Shown one piece after another: positions 14,505 through 22,716 of a DNA stretch of 54,213 nt. Below the pieces are notes generated by a model, which was given only the letters and a program-made list of their open reading frames with translations, was not told the origin of the DNA and made no database searches. This DNA is from an uncultured Ignavibacteria bacterium. Its GTDB lineage: Bacteria; Bacteroidota; Ignavibacteria; Tepidaquicellales; Tepidaquicellaceae. The stretch is taken from contig CALJIG010000009.1 of the NCBI GenBank assembly GCA_937974175.1, positions 1 to 54,213 on the forward strand. The letters are read 5' to 3'. A program made the translations under genes and the position numbers. Every line of letters begins with the position of its first letter. Position 1 is the first letter of the stretch.

Positions 14505-14605
14505 TGAGTATTGAGTATTGGGTAGTGAGAAATACTCATACACGGACCGGAATAATTTTATAATTTCACACTACCCAATACACACTACACATTACTCAGT
14601 ACTAG
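14505..14605. repeat. Inverted heptamer-repeat tract
   Basis: The left arm reads AGTATTG, AGTATTG, GGTAGTG and the right arm CACTACC, CAATACA, CACTACA, CATTACT, CAGTACT. GTATTGGGTAGTG (14515-14527) and CACTACCCAATAC (14569-14581) are perfect 13-bp reverse complements. The right arm runs into the last codons of the replication gene. Confidence 0.75.
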
Positions 14606-15473
14606 CATAAAATTTCAGCGCCTTCTCCACATAGGCTTCGAACAATGCATCGTTGCGTGCAGGGTCGCGGCATTTTTTTATCAGTTCCGGAACAACTTCA
14701 TCGGGATTTTTATCCGGAAGATTTTTTATCCAGTCAAGATTATTTTTCACAAGCTCGTATGCAACTGTAACAGAATCTTTTTTTGCAAAAGGATTTTTCA
14801 CAACAGTATGTTTTGCTGATTTTTTATCATTGCCTATGAAAAATACAATCTTTGCCTTCAATTCCTTTTCCGTGAATTGTTTCTCAGGATAAAAATTTAC
14901 AACCCTATCGAAGTAATACTTCAGGTCATAATTTTTTAGCTCGCTGTAGTCTTCATCCTGCTTGATATCTGTGTGGAATTTTTCAAAATCGTGTGTGTGC
15001 TTACACACACTGCTTTTCTTTTCTTTACTTTCCTTTACTTTACTTTGTACAGTTTCTGCAATGTTTTCGCTTTCGGATACTATTTCTAAGTGACTGATTT
15101 TTGTGTTTTCGGATTTCCTTTTAGAAAAATTCTCACGTTGTGATTTTCTATGATTGTTAATTTTTTCGAGACGCTGACGTATTGAATCCGATAATAGTTT
15201 TTCATCTTCAAAAAGTTCAAGCGAAATACAAGCCTCAATTATTTTGAAAAGTTTTACTTTTGTGATCTTCCATTCTTTACAATACAACCTTAAGTTATCC
15301 TCACATTCCAACGTAAATTTACCTGCGTATTTATACTGCTGTTCAAGGATTTTATTATACAAAGCATAACCTGTAAGTCCGAACCTGGCTTCAAGTTTTC
15401 TAATTTTTAAATCTTCGCTCATATCTACATCATGAGGAAAATATTCCAGTCCTGTTTTTAATGGTCGCGCCAA
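14592..15473 (-). CDS. Phage replication protein with DUF4373 (Lin1244-like) N terminus
   Basis: A 293-residue protein. Residues 1-100 match the DUF4373/Lin1244-type winged-helix domain found on phage replication initiators: ARPLKTGLEYFPHDVDMSED, KIRKLEARFGLTGYALYNKI and LRLYCKEW. The middle (about 105-165) is basic and serine-rich, probably disordered. The C-terminal 100 residues are helical and lysine-rich. It probably opens the origin or recruits helicase; no ATPase motif is visible. Heptamer tracts flank it on both sides. Confidence 0.7.
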   Translation of the reverse strand: MARPLKTGLEYFPHDVDMSEDLKIRKLEARFGLTGYALYNKILEQQYKYAGKFTLECEDNLRLYCKEWKITKVKLFKIIEACISLELFEDEKLLSDSIRQRLEKINNHRKSQRENFSKRKSENTKISHLEIVSESENIAETVQSKVKESKEKKSSVCKHTHDFEKFHTDIKQDEDYSELKNYDLKYYFDRVVNFYPEKQFTEKELKAKIVFFIGNDKKSAKHTVVKNPFAKKDSVTVAYELVKNNLDWIKNLPDKNPDEVVPELIKKCRDPARNDALFEAYVEKALKFYASTE

Positions 15474-15479
15474 AGTGTT

Positions 15480-15561
15480 TCAATTAATAATTAATAATGA
15501 GTAATGAATAATATATTTTCGAATTTTCAATTCTGAATTCTGCATTCTTAATTCTGAATTT
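15480..15561. repeat. Heptamer-repeat tract, two unrelated halves
   Basis: The left half has TTAATAA, TTAATAA, TGAGTAA, TGAATAA. The right half has AATTCTG, AATTCTG, CATTCTT, AATTCTG. Both have strict period 7, but unlike other tracts the halves are not complementary. The right half extends into the stop region of the gene at 15548 (its C-terminal EIQN comes from the repeat). Confidence 0.65.
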
Positions 15562-15787
15562 CAAACTCCGGCTTCATTTCATCTTTTGCAAATCTCACTG
15601 CATCCAGAATGAGTTCTGCAGCGATAATATTCCTTTCAAAGTTTTCAGTGGCAGTAAATGCGCTTTCAACACTTGAATCCTGTATTCCGACAGTGTAAAG
15701 TTTGTTGCAACAATCTATCTTAAGATAAACTGTAACATCTCCTTGTGTGAATAGATAATTTTTTGAATATAATGTTGGCTTTGTCAT
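15548..15787 (-). CDS. 79-residue hypothetical phage-type protein
   Basis: A small acidic protein between the YqaJ-type and replication genes. It has a beta-rich N-terminal half (YLFTQGDVTVYLKIDCCNKL with a CC pair) and a helical C-terminal half (ENFERNIIAAELILDAVRFA). Its last residues are written by the heptamer tract. Position suggests a role in replication or recombination, but no family was recognised. Confidence 0.5.
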   Translation of the reverse strand: MTKPTLYSKNYLFTQGDVTVYLKIDCCNKLYTVGIQDSSVESAFTATENFERNIIAAELILDAVRFAKDEMKPEFEIQN

Positions 15788-15790
15788 TTT

Positions 15791-15907
15791 GATTAGTAGT
15801 TAGTATAAAGTAGAATGTAGAAAGACATGTGAATTATAGTACTAAGCAGAAACATACACTTTACAAAAAACTACTTTCTACTTAATACTTAAGACTTAAT
15901 ACTTTAA
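15791..15907. repeat. Inverted heptamer-repeat tract
   Basis: The left arm shows TTAGTAG, TTAGTAT, AAAGTAG, AATGTAG. The right arm shows CTACTTT, CTACTTA, ATACTTA, AGACTTA, ATACTTT. The arms are roughly complementary. The right arm overlaps the final codons of the YqaJ-type gene. Confidence 0.7.
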
Positions 15908-16756
15908 GTTAAATCTTCTCTTCCCTTCTATCTCTGTTAAGTATTTCAAATAAATATCAGGATTCTCTTTTTTGAAATTAACTTCATCAAATTTTTTTAC
16001 TCCGCTGTCTGTTTTCCATGTAGCAAGGATTTTATCACCGTAGGTCAAGCCCTCTGCATCTCCCATAAGAAACTCAAGCGATGACTGAATATTTTCAAGC
16101 TCGCTTTCAATAAATTTTTTCTCATCCTTCAAAGATTTCATCCGCTTGATTTCATTGTAGCTCTGCTCATCTGCCGGGACAAATTTCATTTCGCAGTGGC
16201 GGCGGAAAATATTTTTTATATCGCTGCGGGTAAGAGCTTTCGGCGGATTTTTTGCAATGATATGTTCATTCCAGAAATCAACTGCAGCCGTCAGCATGTG
16301 TGCATATAGCTCTTCATCAAACTGAACTTCCGTATGCTTAAAGCGAAGCCCGCGCTCAAGCCAGGCAATCACTCCCTCTTTCTTTTGCGTTACTCCCATA
16401 TCCCAGATGATTTTTAAATACCAGTGCTGCGGAATAAAATCGCGTTCGATAAATTTCTGCGTTCCGTATGTCTGAAGCACTCCTGTATCTTCGATGAACC
16501 GGTTCGGAGTAGCTGCGATGAAATCATACTTCTCATAGCGGATATTTTTTTCCAGAGGAAGAATGGTTTTCTTCCCCGATACTTCCTCGTACAGTGCGGC
16601 AATTGCAGGCTGAAGAGTATTGGAAATTTTTATAGCAAGCTCGGGCTCTTTCTCTCCGCGCGAATTAACTATTGAAGCCCAGACAGCGTAAGGAGTTTTG
16701 TACGGATTGAGTCCGATAATAGCGGAGAGATCGGAACCCGTGATAAAATTTTTCAT
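15896..16756 (-). CDS. YqaJ-type viral recombinase/exonuclease, active site apparently eroded
   Basis: A 286-residue protein from ATG 16756; an in-frame ATG 63 nt upstream adds a basic leader absent from the family. The N-terminal motif ITGSDLSAIIGLNPYKTPYAVW is typical of YqaJ nucleases, and the EVQFDEELYAHMLTAAVDFW segment fits the later helices. The usual catalytic TPD and ExK residues are not evident: the sequence reads AATPNRFIEDTGVLQTYGTQ, with Asn for Asp and no E-x-K pair, and HWYLKIIWDMGV replaces the usual Gln-containing helix. It may be inactive or divergent. Residues 205-235 form a coiled coil. Confidence 0.75.
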   Translation of the reverse strand: MKNFITGSDLSAIIGLNPYKTPYAVWASIVNSRGEKEPELAIKISNTLQPAIAALYEEVSGKKTILPLEKNIRYEKYDFIAATPNRFIEDTGVLQTYGTQKFIERDFIPQHWYLKIIWDMGVTQKKEGVIAWLERGLRFKHTEVQFDEELYAHMLTAAVDFWNEHIIAKNPPKALTRSDIKNIFRRHCEMKFVPADEQSYNEIKRMKSLKDEKKFIESELENIQSSLEFLMGDAEGLTYGDKILATWKTDSGVKKFDEVNFKKENPDIYLKYLTEIEGKRRFNLKY

Positions 16757-16974
16757 GAGATTTAATTTATGTTTGCAAAAATGAAATATTATTTTGTATG
16801 TGTTAAATATAAAAAGCAAAGATGTTAAATATTACTTTAGCGTTGTGTTAAATATTGAGTGTTGAATAATTACCTTAACTATCCTATATTATTAATGATT
16901 ACAGGCTAATACTGTTAAGTTTGCTTTATTGTAATGTGAAATAGTACGTACAAATTGACAAAAAATAATTTTAA

Positions 16975-18129
16975 ATGACAAAAAATTTTAACGAATATAA
17001 ATTAGAATTAATAACTCCTTCATTTGATTCGAGTCTTACTGATTTAATTCTTGAATTAGATCATTTAAGAAAAAGAAGATTGGAAGGGACAACCATGCCA
17101 CATCTTTTTTTTCAGCTTAAAAGAATTTTTCATACGCTGGAAAGTATAGGTTCAGCAAGAATAGAAGGTAATAACACAACTATCGCCGAATTTATTGAAA
17201 CTAAAATTGAAAATGAAAAAACAAAAAATCCCAGTATAATTGAAATACAAAATGTCGAAAGTGCCATGGAGTTCATTGATGCGACACCTAAAGAATATCC
17301 GATCAATAAAAATTTTATAAGTCAGCTCCATTATAAAGTTGTTGAAAATTTAAGTCCCGATGATGAAGGTGACAGGACCCCAGGTGAATACAGAAAATCA
17401 AATGTAAAAATTAATAATGTTGCACATACTCCCCCTGACTACATTAGAGTAAATGATTATATGAATGAACTTTTTGATTTTATAAATTCCGATACACCGC
17501 CCAAATATGACTTACTTAAAACTGCCATTGCGCATCATCGCTTTGTATGGATACATCCGTTTACAAACGGCAACGGCAGAACTGTACGCCTTTTCACCTA
17601 TGCAATGCTTGTAAAGCAGGGCTTTAATCTTGCAAAAGGAAGGATTATAAATCCTACAGCAATATTTTGCTCAGATAGAGATAAATACTATGAAAATCTT
17701 TCACGAGCCGATAGTGGAAACACAAATGATATTCTACATTGGTGCGAATATGTTTTAAACGGTTTAAAAGAAGAAATAGAAAAAATAGATAGATTACTCG
17801 ACTATCCTTATTTGAAAAAAGAAATCTTAATTCCTGCTATTAATTTTTCTTTAGAAAGAAAAACAATAACAGATATTGAATCCAAAATTTTAAAAAAATC
17901 CCTGGATTGTGAAAAGCAATTAATTCAAGCCGCTGAAATAAAAGAACTATTTCCGGGAAAACCTCCGCAATCAATTTCCCGTTATATAAAGAACTTATCA
18001 AATAAAGGAATGCTTGCATCCCCTAAGAACAGTCCCAGAAAATATTATATAAAATATAATAACAATTTTCTTCTGAGAGGTATTATTGATGCCTTAGGCA
18101 AAAAGAATTTTCTTCCAAAAGCTTTATAA
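16975..18129 (+). CDS. Fic family protein with N-terminal inhibitory motif and C-terminal winged helix
   Basis: A 384-residue Fic-domain protein. The signature HPFTNGNGRTVR at 194-205 supplies catalytic His194 and the ATP-binding loop. SARIEGN at 60-66 is the inhibitory-helix motif, with Glu64 as the residue that would block productive ATP binding, so this is a class II (self-inhibited) Fic. The C-terminal part (KPPQSISRYIKNLSNKGML) resembles a winged-helix DNA-binding domain. The family AMPylates protein hydroxyls; the target is unknown. It is divergent from the YqaJ-type gene and its stop is 4 nt from the convergent acidic gene. Confidence 0.9.
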   Translation: MTKNFNEYKLELITPSFDSSLTDLILELDHLRKRRLEGTTMPHLFFQLKRIFHTLESIGSARIEGNNTTIAEFIETKIENEKTKNPSIIEIQNVESAMEFIDATPKEYPINKNFISQLHYKVVENLSPDDEGDRTPGEYRKSNVKINNVAHTPPDYIRVNDYMNELFDFINSDTPPKYDLLKTAIAHHRFVWIHPFTNGNGRTVRLFTYAMLVKQGFNLAKGRIINPTAIFCSDRDKYYENLSRADSGNTNDILHWCEYVLNGLKEEIEKIDRLLDYPYLKKEILIPAINFSLERKTITDIESKILKKSLDCEKQLIQAAEIKELFPGKPPQSISRYIKNLSNKGMLASPKNSPRKYYIKYNNNFLLRGIIDALGKKNFLPKAL

Positions 18130-18133
18130 ATAA

Positions 18134-18457
18134 TTATGTCCGCGTCTCTTTCCAAAAATCATAGTCATCATCATTATCTTTTTCATTCAGCCTGAATAAT
18201 TCATCGGTCTGCTCATCATTCATAATTTCATTTTCAAGTAAATCAAGCTCATCTGGCTCAAAGTCATCATCATCGATATCGAATATTTTTAAATTTTCAA
18301 AATCAATTTCTTCATCCATGTTCAGTTCAAATTCATCATTGTTATCTTCAGGTTCTTCTGATGTATTTTTTTCTTCAAGCATTCTGCGAAGGTACTCTTT
18401 CCCTTCAGGAGTAATGCAGTAACGTGTATACTCATCTGTTTTTTTATCTGGAAGCAT
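18134..18457 (-). CDS. Highly acidic small protein
   Basis: A 107-residue protein. Residues 1-30 look like a small helical domain (EYTRYCITPEGKEYLRRMLE). Residues 31-107 are dominated by Asp and Glu (DEEIDFENLKIFDIDDDDFE and similar), giving a very low predicted pI. Such composition is seen in DNA-mimic proteins and in some antitoxins or chaperones. It ends 4 nt from the end of the Fic gene on the opposite strand. The role is not known; DNA mimicry is a guess from composition. Confidence 0.6.
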   Translation of the reverse strand: MLPDKKTDEYTRYCITPEGKEYLRRMLEEKNTSEEPEDNNDEFELNMDEEIDFENLKIFDIDDDDFEPDELDLLENEIMNDEQTDELFRLNEKDNDDDYDFWKETRT

Positions 18458-18833
18458 TTTTTACAATTAATAATTAAGAAATAATAATTAGTAATATTAT
18501 GCGAAGCAGAATACTCTGCACGCAAATTACTTACTGATTAAAGCAGTACAGTGAGAAGATTTTGAATTATTAATTATACATTATTGTTTTCGCGGGAGCG
18601 ATAAATGCTTTCACAAAAGTTTTTAGCTTTACAATGCCGTTAAAACTGAATGAGAAGAAATCATATATTTATATAAGAGGAATACTGTTTTATACCCGAG
18701 ACGGGAGTTAAAACTTTTCACAAACCGTACTAACTGTCATAGGTATTTCTGCAATATTATGTTGCATATTCATAAGCATTAAATTAATTTGTTACGATTC
18801 GCCATACATAATCTTAAACTCCCTTAAGAGAAA
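18458..18833. repeat. Gene-free stretch with inverted AT-rich repeats
   Basis: AATTAATAATT near 18467 and AATTATTAATT near 18567 are reverse complements flanking about 90 bp, as in the other period-7 tracts. The remainder, up to the ATG at 18834, holds no convincing coding sequence, although CTCCCTTAAGAG just before the ATG is a short palindrome. Confidence 0.4.
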
Positions 18834-19136
18834 ATGAAATACTACGTACCTGACTCGATCTCCCCCGTGGAGGCTGAGAAGATATACAAAGAATTTTTGG
18901 CGAAGCATAATATTAAGGAATTACCTTTATCAATAGAGAAGCTTTATTATGTTGTCGATGGTATTTACCAGGAAGCTGCCGTAGGCAAACAATTTGCTGA
19001 TACACAGAGTGATATATTTACAATTGTTGAAAACAGCAAGAACTACATTGTCTACATTTACAATACTCTGGCGGGCAGCGCACAGGAAGAACTGATACCA
19101 AAGAAACGCACGCTTTCGATTGAGTACTTCCGTTAA
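18834..19136 (+). CDS. 100-residue hypothetical protein
   Basis: A soluble-looking protein (MKYYVPDSISPVEAEKIYKE, LPLSIEKLYYVVDGIYQEAA, FTIVENSKNYIVYIYN, KKRTLSIEYFR) with alternating helix and strand. It has no signal peptide or transmembrane segment. It is isolated, with repeat-filled gaps on both sides, and lies between the acidic gene and the paralogue array. No domain recognised. Confidence 0.55.
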   Translation: MKYYVPDSISPVEAEKIYKEFLAKHNIKELPLSIEKLYYVVDGIYQEAAVGKQFADTQSDIFTIVENSKNYIVYIYNTLAGSAQEELIPKKRTLSIEYFR

Positions 19137-19244
19137 TGTTTTTCTATTCGTTATCACTAAGAAGCGCAAAAATCCTTTTCCTAAAAATATCAGTCTTGCA
19201 TAGAAGTAATTTGCAGGCTGATATTTTTTTTATGCCGATTCAAA

Positions 19245-19400
19245 ATTTCAGATTTCAGATTTATAACAACACTAAGCACCAATCTGAATTCTGAATTTTA
19301 AATTCTTATAAAATCTTCTATCTTAATTCTTAATTCTTAATTCTTAATTCTTAATTCTTAATTCTGAAATCTGAAATCTTAATTCTGAATTCTGAATTAT
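19245..19400. repeat. Long heptamer-repeat tract
   Basis: The left part carries TTTCAGA repeats (19247-19262). The right part carries at least six TTAATTC copies, then TCTGAAA copies, then AATTCTG copies, all at period 7. TTTCAGA on the left and TCTGAAA on the right are reverse complements. Confidence 0.75.
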
Positions 19401-19404
19401 AAGT

Positions 19405-19498
19405 CTACCATACAAATTTACGGCACTTATACAGTATAGTCAAGCACTATTTACTGCACTTATGCGGTATCTCTATAATGACTAACTATTTATGGTAG
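19405..19498. promoter_or_regulatory. Symmetrical upstream region of the first paralogue operon
   Basis: CTACCATA (19405-19412) and TATGGTAG (19491-19498) form an inverted pair. Inside it two direct repeats, GCACTTATACAGTAT (19423-19437) and GCACTTATGCGGTAT (19456-19470), start 33 bp apart, about three helical turns. This layout resembles paired regulator sites; the bound factor is unknown. Confidence 0.45.
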
Positions 19499-19555
19499 TT
19501 AAGCTGAGGGTAAAAATTCATCCCCATGCTTTCAATTAACAATTAGTAATTAACA

Positions 19556-20428
19556 ATGAACAGAGTTGTAATAATATTATTGGTTTTGTTTGGATTATGG
19601 AGCGAATATGCGGAAGGGCAGTATTTTGATCGATATGTAATCTATGATGAGTCAGGACTTGTTTCTAGTAAAGAACCGCTGAAAAGTGTTATGCAGCTTG
19701 ATCTAGATATATTAAAAAAAAATAAGGTGAAAGAAGTTAAAGTAAACTACACAAAAAGCTCTTACAGAATTTATAACATATTGGATAGCGGCTTCCTTTC
19801 CGAAATTAACTCCTTTTCCTATAACGGTTATAGCTACGATTCTCAAGAATTATATTATTATAATAAAAACAATAAAACAGATTCAATAATTTCTAAGAAG
19901 TTTATTCCCGGCTCACTAAAAGTAGAAAAGGACAGCAGAGATTTTTTTTATGAAGATAATAAGCTTAAGTATATTGTTAAGACTAGTCAGGATACAATTT
20001 ATTGGATAGACTATTTTTTCTATGATAAAATCTTGAACAGAGATACATTTTCTTTGCAATATAAAAACCGTCGAAATAGTATTTATACCGCTGATTATCT
20101 AGTCCGCTATTATGATTCATCTATCATGATTAAAGATTATTCTACCAGGCAATGGACCCAGACAGATTCTATTTACCGTTCGGGAGATACAATCATTGAC
20201 AGACAAAACAATATATTTAACTATAAGATTTTTCTAAAGAACAATAGAATTTTAAAAGAAGAAGGACAAAGAAGAGTTTACACTTTCTATACTGATGATT
20301 ATATAGATTATAGTCCCAATACTTTTAGCTATTTTTATAGAAGTGACGGTTTAATAGATTACATAATAATGGAAGATGAAAATAATCATAGTAGAAAAAT
20401 TAAATTTTCTTACAGCTTCTATAATTAG
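19556..20428 (+). CDS. Exported paralogue-array protein 1
   Basis: First of eleven divergent paralogues in this window. Family features: a signal peptide ending near (A)Q, a (K/L)KxNKVKxVxV motif around residues 50-65, a body of short aromatic strands resembling YD/RHS-type hairpins, and a C-terminal (N/D)GLIDYI...Y(E/S)(Y/F)Y end. Here: signal peptide 1-22, KKNKVKEVKV at 54-63, SDGLIDYI and the end FSYSFYN; 290 residues in all. No lipobox, T9SS tail or catalytic motif. It is the most lysine- and tyrosine-rich copy. The start ATG lies inside the last unit of an AATTAAC heptamer run (19534-19561). Function unknown; periplasmic or surface location inferred. Confidence 0.75.
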   Translation: MNRVVIILLVLFGLWSEYAEGQYFDRYVIYDESGLVSSKEPLKSVMQLDLDILKKNKVKEVKVNYTKSSYRIYNILDSGFLSEINSFSYNGYSYDSQELYYYNKNNKTDSIISKKFIPGSLKVEKDSRDFFYEDNKLKYIVKTSQDTIYWIDYFFYDKILNRDTFSLQYKNRRNSIYTADYLVRYYDSSIMIKDYSTRQWTQTDSIYRSGDTIIDRQNNIFNYKIFLKNNRILKEEGQRRVYTFYTDDYIDYSPNTFSYFYRSDGLIDYIIMEDENNHSRKIKFSYSFYN

Positions 20429-20468
20429 AGAAATTAAAAAGTGTATTTTACTTTTCAATACAGATAAA

Positions 20469-21380
20469 ATGAAAATGAAAATAATCTTAATCATAATTTT
20501 AATAGCCTTCAGTATAAAAGCTGAAGCCCAGTACAATTTCTCCTTCACAAGCAGGCATGCTTCTATGCATTTAATAGTGAATACAAATCTCAAAAAGATT
20601 TTTGAGGCAGATGCGAAGAGACTGAGAGAAAATAAAGTGAAGACAATAACAGTCGGGAACGAAGCAGAGCCGGAGTTTGAAAAGTATGAACTGAATACTC
20701 GCGGCTTCATTGAAAATTTAATCACTCACAACGACATTTATCTTCTGGGAGAAAACGAGAAAGCCGATGATATTGAATACAACATAAAATATAACGTGGG
20801 CGGATTGATAAGTTATATTTATTACAGTCCCGATGAGACTGCGCTATTTTACGAGCATGATTTTGGAAAACTCTTTGCTATAAAAAGCGAGAGCTATGAA
20901 ATGATAGATTACTATGCGAAATTCTCCTATGTAAATGAGCTGCCGGACTCGTGCCATACTGATTTTACCTATAAGGATTTCCGCAGAACGAACAGATTTA
21001 AAATTGAGACAGATAGCATGGGTTTGATAAAAAGGATTCTGGACGTTACAGTACCAAATCCCGATAACGTTTTTGAAATAAGCCGTGATGATAAATCGAT
21101 GACAATAAAAGCCCGCGATGTTAAAGATGACTTAACAAGCTTCTATATGCCCCTTCGCGCAGATTTTGATAATCAGAAATATTTAAAATTTGAATTTGCT
21201 AACGATAGAATAAGCTCGTATACAACAATCAAAAAAATCGGCAGCGAAGTTTACCTATACAAAATGAATTTTACTTATCAGGCAAACGGACTTATAGAAT
21301 CAGTCAGCATTACAAAATCATTAGGCAATAAAAAAATAAATTCAAAAAGTTATAAGTATAAGTATGAATTTTACCAATGA
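20469..21380 (+). CDS. Exported paralogue-array protein 2
   Basis: 303 residues from ATG 20469, which starts a proper signal peptide (MKMKIILIIILIAFSIKAEAQ). The in-frame ATG at 20376 would overlap the previous gene and bury the signal. The hallmark motif is RLRENKVKTITV, followed by a YELNTRGFIENLITHND strand pair; the end is YQANGLIESVSI...YKYKYEFYQ. It lies 40 bp after paralogue 1, so the two probably form a pair separated from the rest of the array by the repressor gene and a repeat-rich gap. Confidence 0.75.
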   Translation: MKMKIILIIILIAFSIKAEAQYNFSFTSRHASMHLIVNTNLKKIFEADAKRLRENKVKTITVGNEAEPEFEKYELNTRGFIENLITHNDIYLLGENEKADDIEYNIKYNVGGLISYIYYSPDETALFYEHDFGKLFAIKSESYEMIDYYAKFSYVNELPDSCHTDFTYKDFRRTNRFKIETDSMGLIKRILDVTVPNPDNVFEISRDDKSMTIKARDVKDDLTSFYMPLRADFDNQKYLKFEFANDRISSYTTIKKIGSEVYLYKMNFTYQANGLIESVSITKSLGNKKINSKSYKYKYEFYQ

Positions 21381-21402
21381 AGTTTAAACTTAACTCAATA
21401 GA

Positions 21403-21480
21403 ATGAAAACCATCCACAAAGTAGCATGGGCAATTTTAACGATTATCGTTATAATTTGTTTTGCCCTTTATATGATATAA
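21403..21480 (+). CDS. 25-residue membrane peptide
   Basis: A very short frame, MKTIHKVAWAILTIIVIICF followed by ALYMI, 22 bp after paralogue 2. A basic N terminus and a single hydrophobic helix make it similar in style to small membrane peptides or type I toxin peptides. With only 25 codons it could be chance. It is kept because of its position, ATG start and clean helix. Confidence 0.3.
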   Translation: MKTIHKVAWAILTIIVIICFALYMI

Positions 21481-21566
21481 GCCTGATTTCATAGGGCATC
21501 CAGCTAAAGACGGGACTAAGCACAGCTTAGGATTTCAAAATGATTTAACTGCGTGAGTTGTATACC

Positions 21567-21594
21567 CAATACTCAATACGCACTACTCAATACT
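21567..21594. repeat. Heptamer-repeat tract before the repressor gene
   Basis: CAATACT, CAATACG, CACTACT, CAATACT run in tandem and end 4 nt before the ATG at 21599. This is the same unit family as the tracts at 10199 and 14505. Confidence 0.7.
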
Positions 21595-21598
21595 AAAA

Positions 21599-22240
21599 AT
21601 GATACAGACAAGATTAAAGCAGTTACGCGAGGCGCTGGGGCTGAATAAAAACCAGCTGGCAGTAAAGCTCGGCATCGATAACGGCAATCTTTCCCGCTAT
21701 GAAAGCGGCAAGGTAAAGCCCAACTCCGAGTTCTATGAGCGGCTCGTAGATAAGTTCGGCGCCGTCAATCTATCGTGGCTAATCAGCGGCGAGGGAGAGA
21801 TGTTCATCCAGAAGGCATCGGCGCCGGAAAGGAGCAAAATCCGCAGCGTGCCGCTCTTCGCCTACGTCTATTGCGGCAGCCCGGCAAGCCAATGGGATAC
21901 GGATAAGGTGAAGGAATACATGCAGCTGCCGGCGCTCACTAAGTACGGAGAGGCGTTCGGGCTGATAGCCAAGGGCGACTCGATGGCTCCCTATATAAAT
22001 CCCTATGACGTGCTGATTTGCGTGGATAAGCCGGACCTGATAAAGGACAGAACGGCTGTGGTTTGCGTGTTTAAATCGGTCGATACGATAGAGGCAAATG
22101 CAAAGCTCATAAAACGGGATAAAAAGGCAGGTTCTGTGATGCTTTACTCGATAAACACGAAATATGAGCCGGAAATCTATGATGAGGACGAGATTTTGAA
22201 GATTTATAAGGTGGTGAGGATTATAAGAGATGTAAAGTAA
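21599..22240 (+). CDS. CI/LexA-like repressor (HTH_3 plus S24 peptidase)
   Basis: A 213-residue repressor. Residues 1-65 are an XRE-type helix-turn-helix (RLKQLREALGLNKNQLAVKL...NGNLSRYESGKVKP). Residues 85-213 are an S24 peptidase domain: a Cys92-Gly93 pair is the likely self-cleavage site, Ser128 in AKGDSMAPYI is the nucleophile, and a lysine near 158-169 is the general base. RecA-stimulated self-cleavage would relieve repression, as in phage CI. Base composition is clearly more GC-rich than in the neighbours. It interrupts the paralogue array and could control the phage-like region; its sites are not proven. Confidence 0.85.
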   Translation: MIQTRLKQLREALGLNKNQLAVKLGIDNGNLSRYESGKVKPNSEFYERLVDKFGAVNLSWLISGEGEMFIQKASAPERSKIRSVPLFAYVYCGSPASQWDTDKVKEYMQLPALTKYGEAFGLIAKGDSMAPYINPYDVLICVDKPDLIKDRTAVVCVFKSVDTIEANAKLIKRDKKAGSVMLYSINTKYEPEIYDEDEILKIYKVVRIIRDVK

Positions 22241-22523
22241 AATCTGCGATTTTGGGCTGTTTTCAAGGTTTCGTTTTTTCTGATTTTCGGAAATAATTTA
22301 TTGTTTTAACATTTTTTTCATTTTTTGTCAAATATTTTTGGGTTGATATTTCAGTAGTTTAGTTGAAATTTTTTTCTGAAGGATGAATTTTCGTGGTGTT
22401 GATTTTACATTAGTTTAGTGAGTGGTGTGCATTTGGAGTGTAACCTTGAATTTTGGGTAAAATTAAAATTACACTATAATGTGTCTCCCCTGCGAAGGAG
22501 GGCCAGTCCCTCTTTAGCGGGGA

Positions 22524-22644
22524 CCCGGAATCCAGTTTTAAAATAACGGGCGAAAGCCCCGACTTTACAGATACACCATGCTTGTCATCCTGGGCTTGAC
22601 CCGGGATCCAGTTTTAGATTAACGGGGCGAAAGCCACGACTTTA
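22524..22644. repeat. Two direct copies of a 44-bp intergenic repeat
   Basis: 22524-22567 and 22600-22644 share CCCGG(A/G)ATCCAGTTTTA, then AACGGG(G)CGAAAGCC and CGACTTTA. A third partial copy (GGGCGAAAGCCCCGACTTTA) lies near 23003-23022. They sit in a 912-bp gene-free gap after the repressor gene. Confidence 0.7.
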
Positions 22645-22716
22645 TTTATTCACAAAGTTTCCGCTTTATATGTACTTTTGTCTTGATACAAAAGTACCAA
22701 AAAATCAAGGCCTAGT

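Noticed and set aside
14487..14543. Longer N terminus for the zinc-ribbon protein
   Set aside because: The added residues come from the AGTATTG heptamer tract, and the internal ATG has a much better Shine-Dalgarno sequence.
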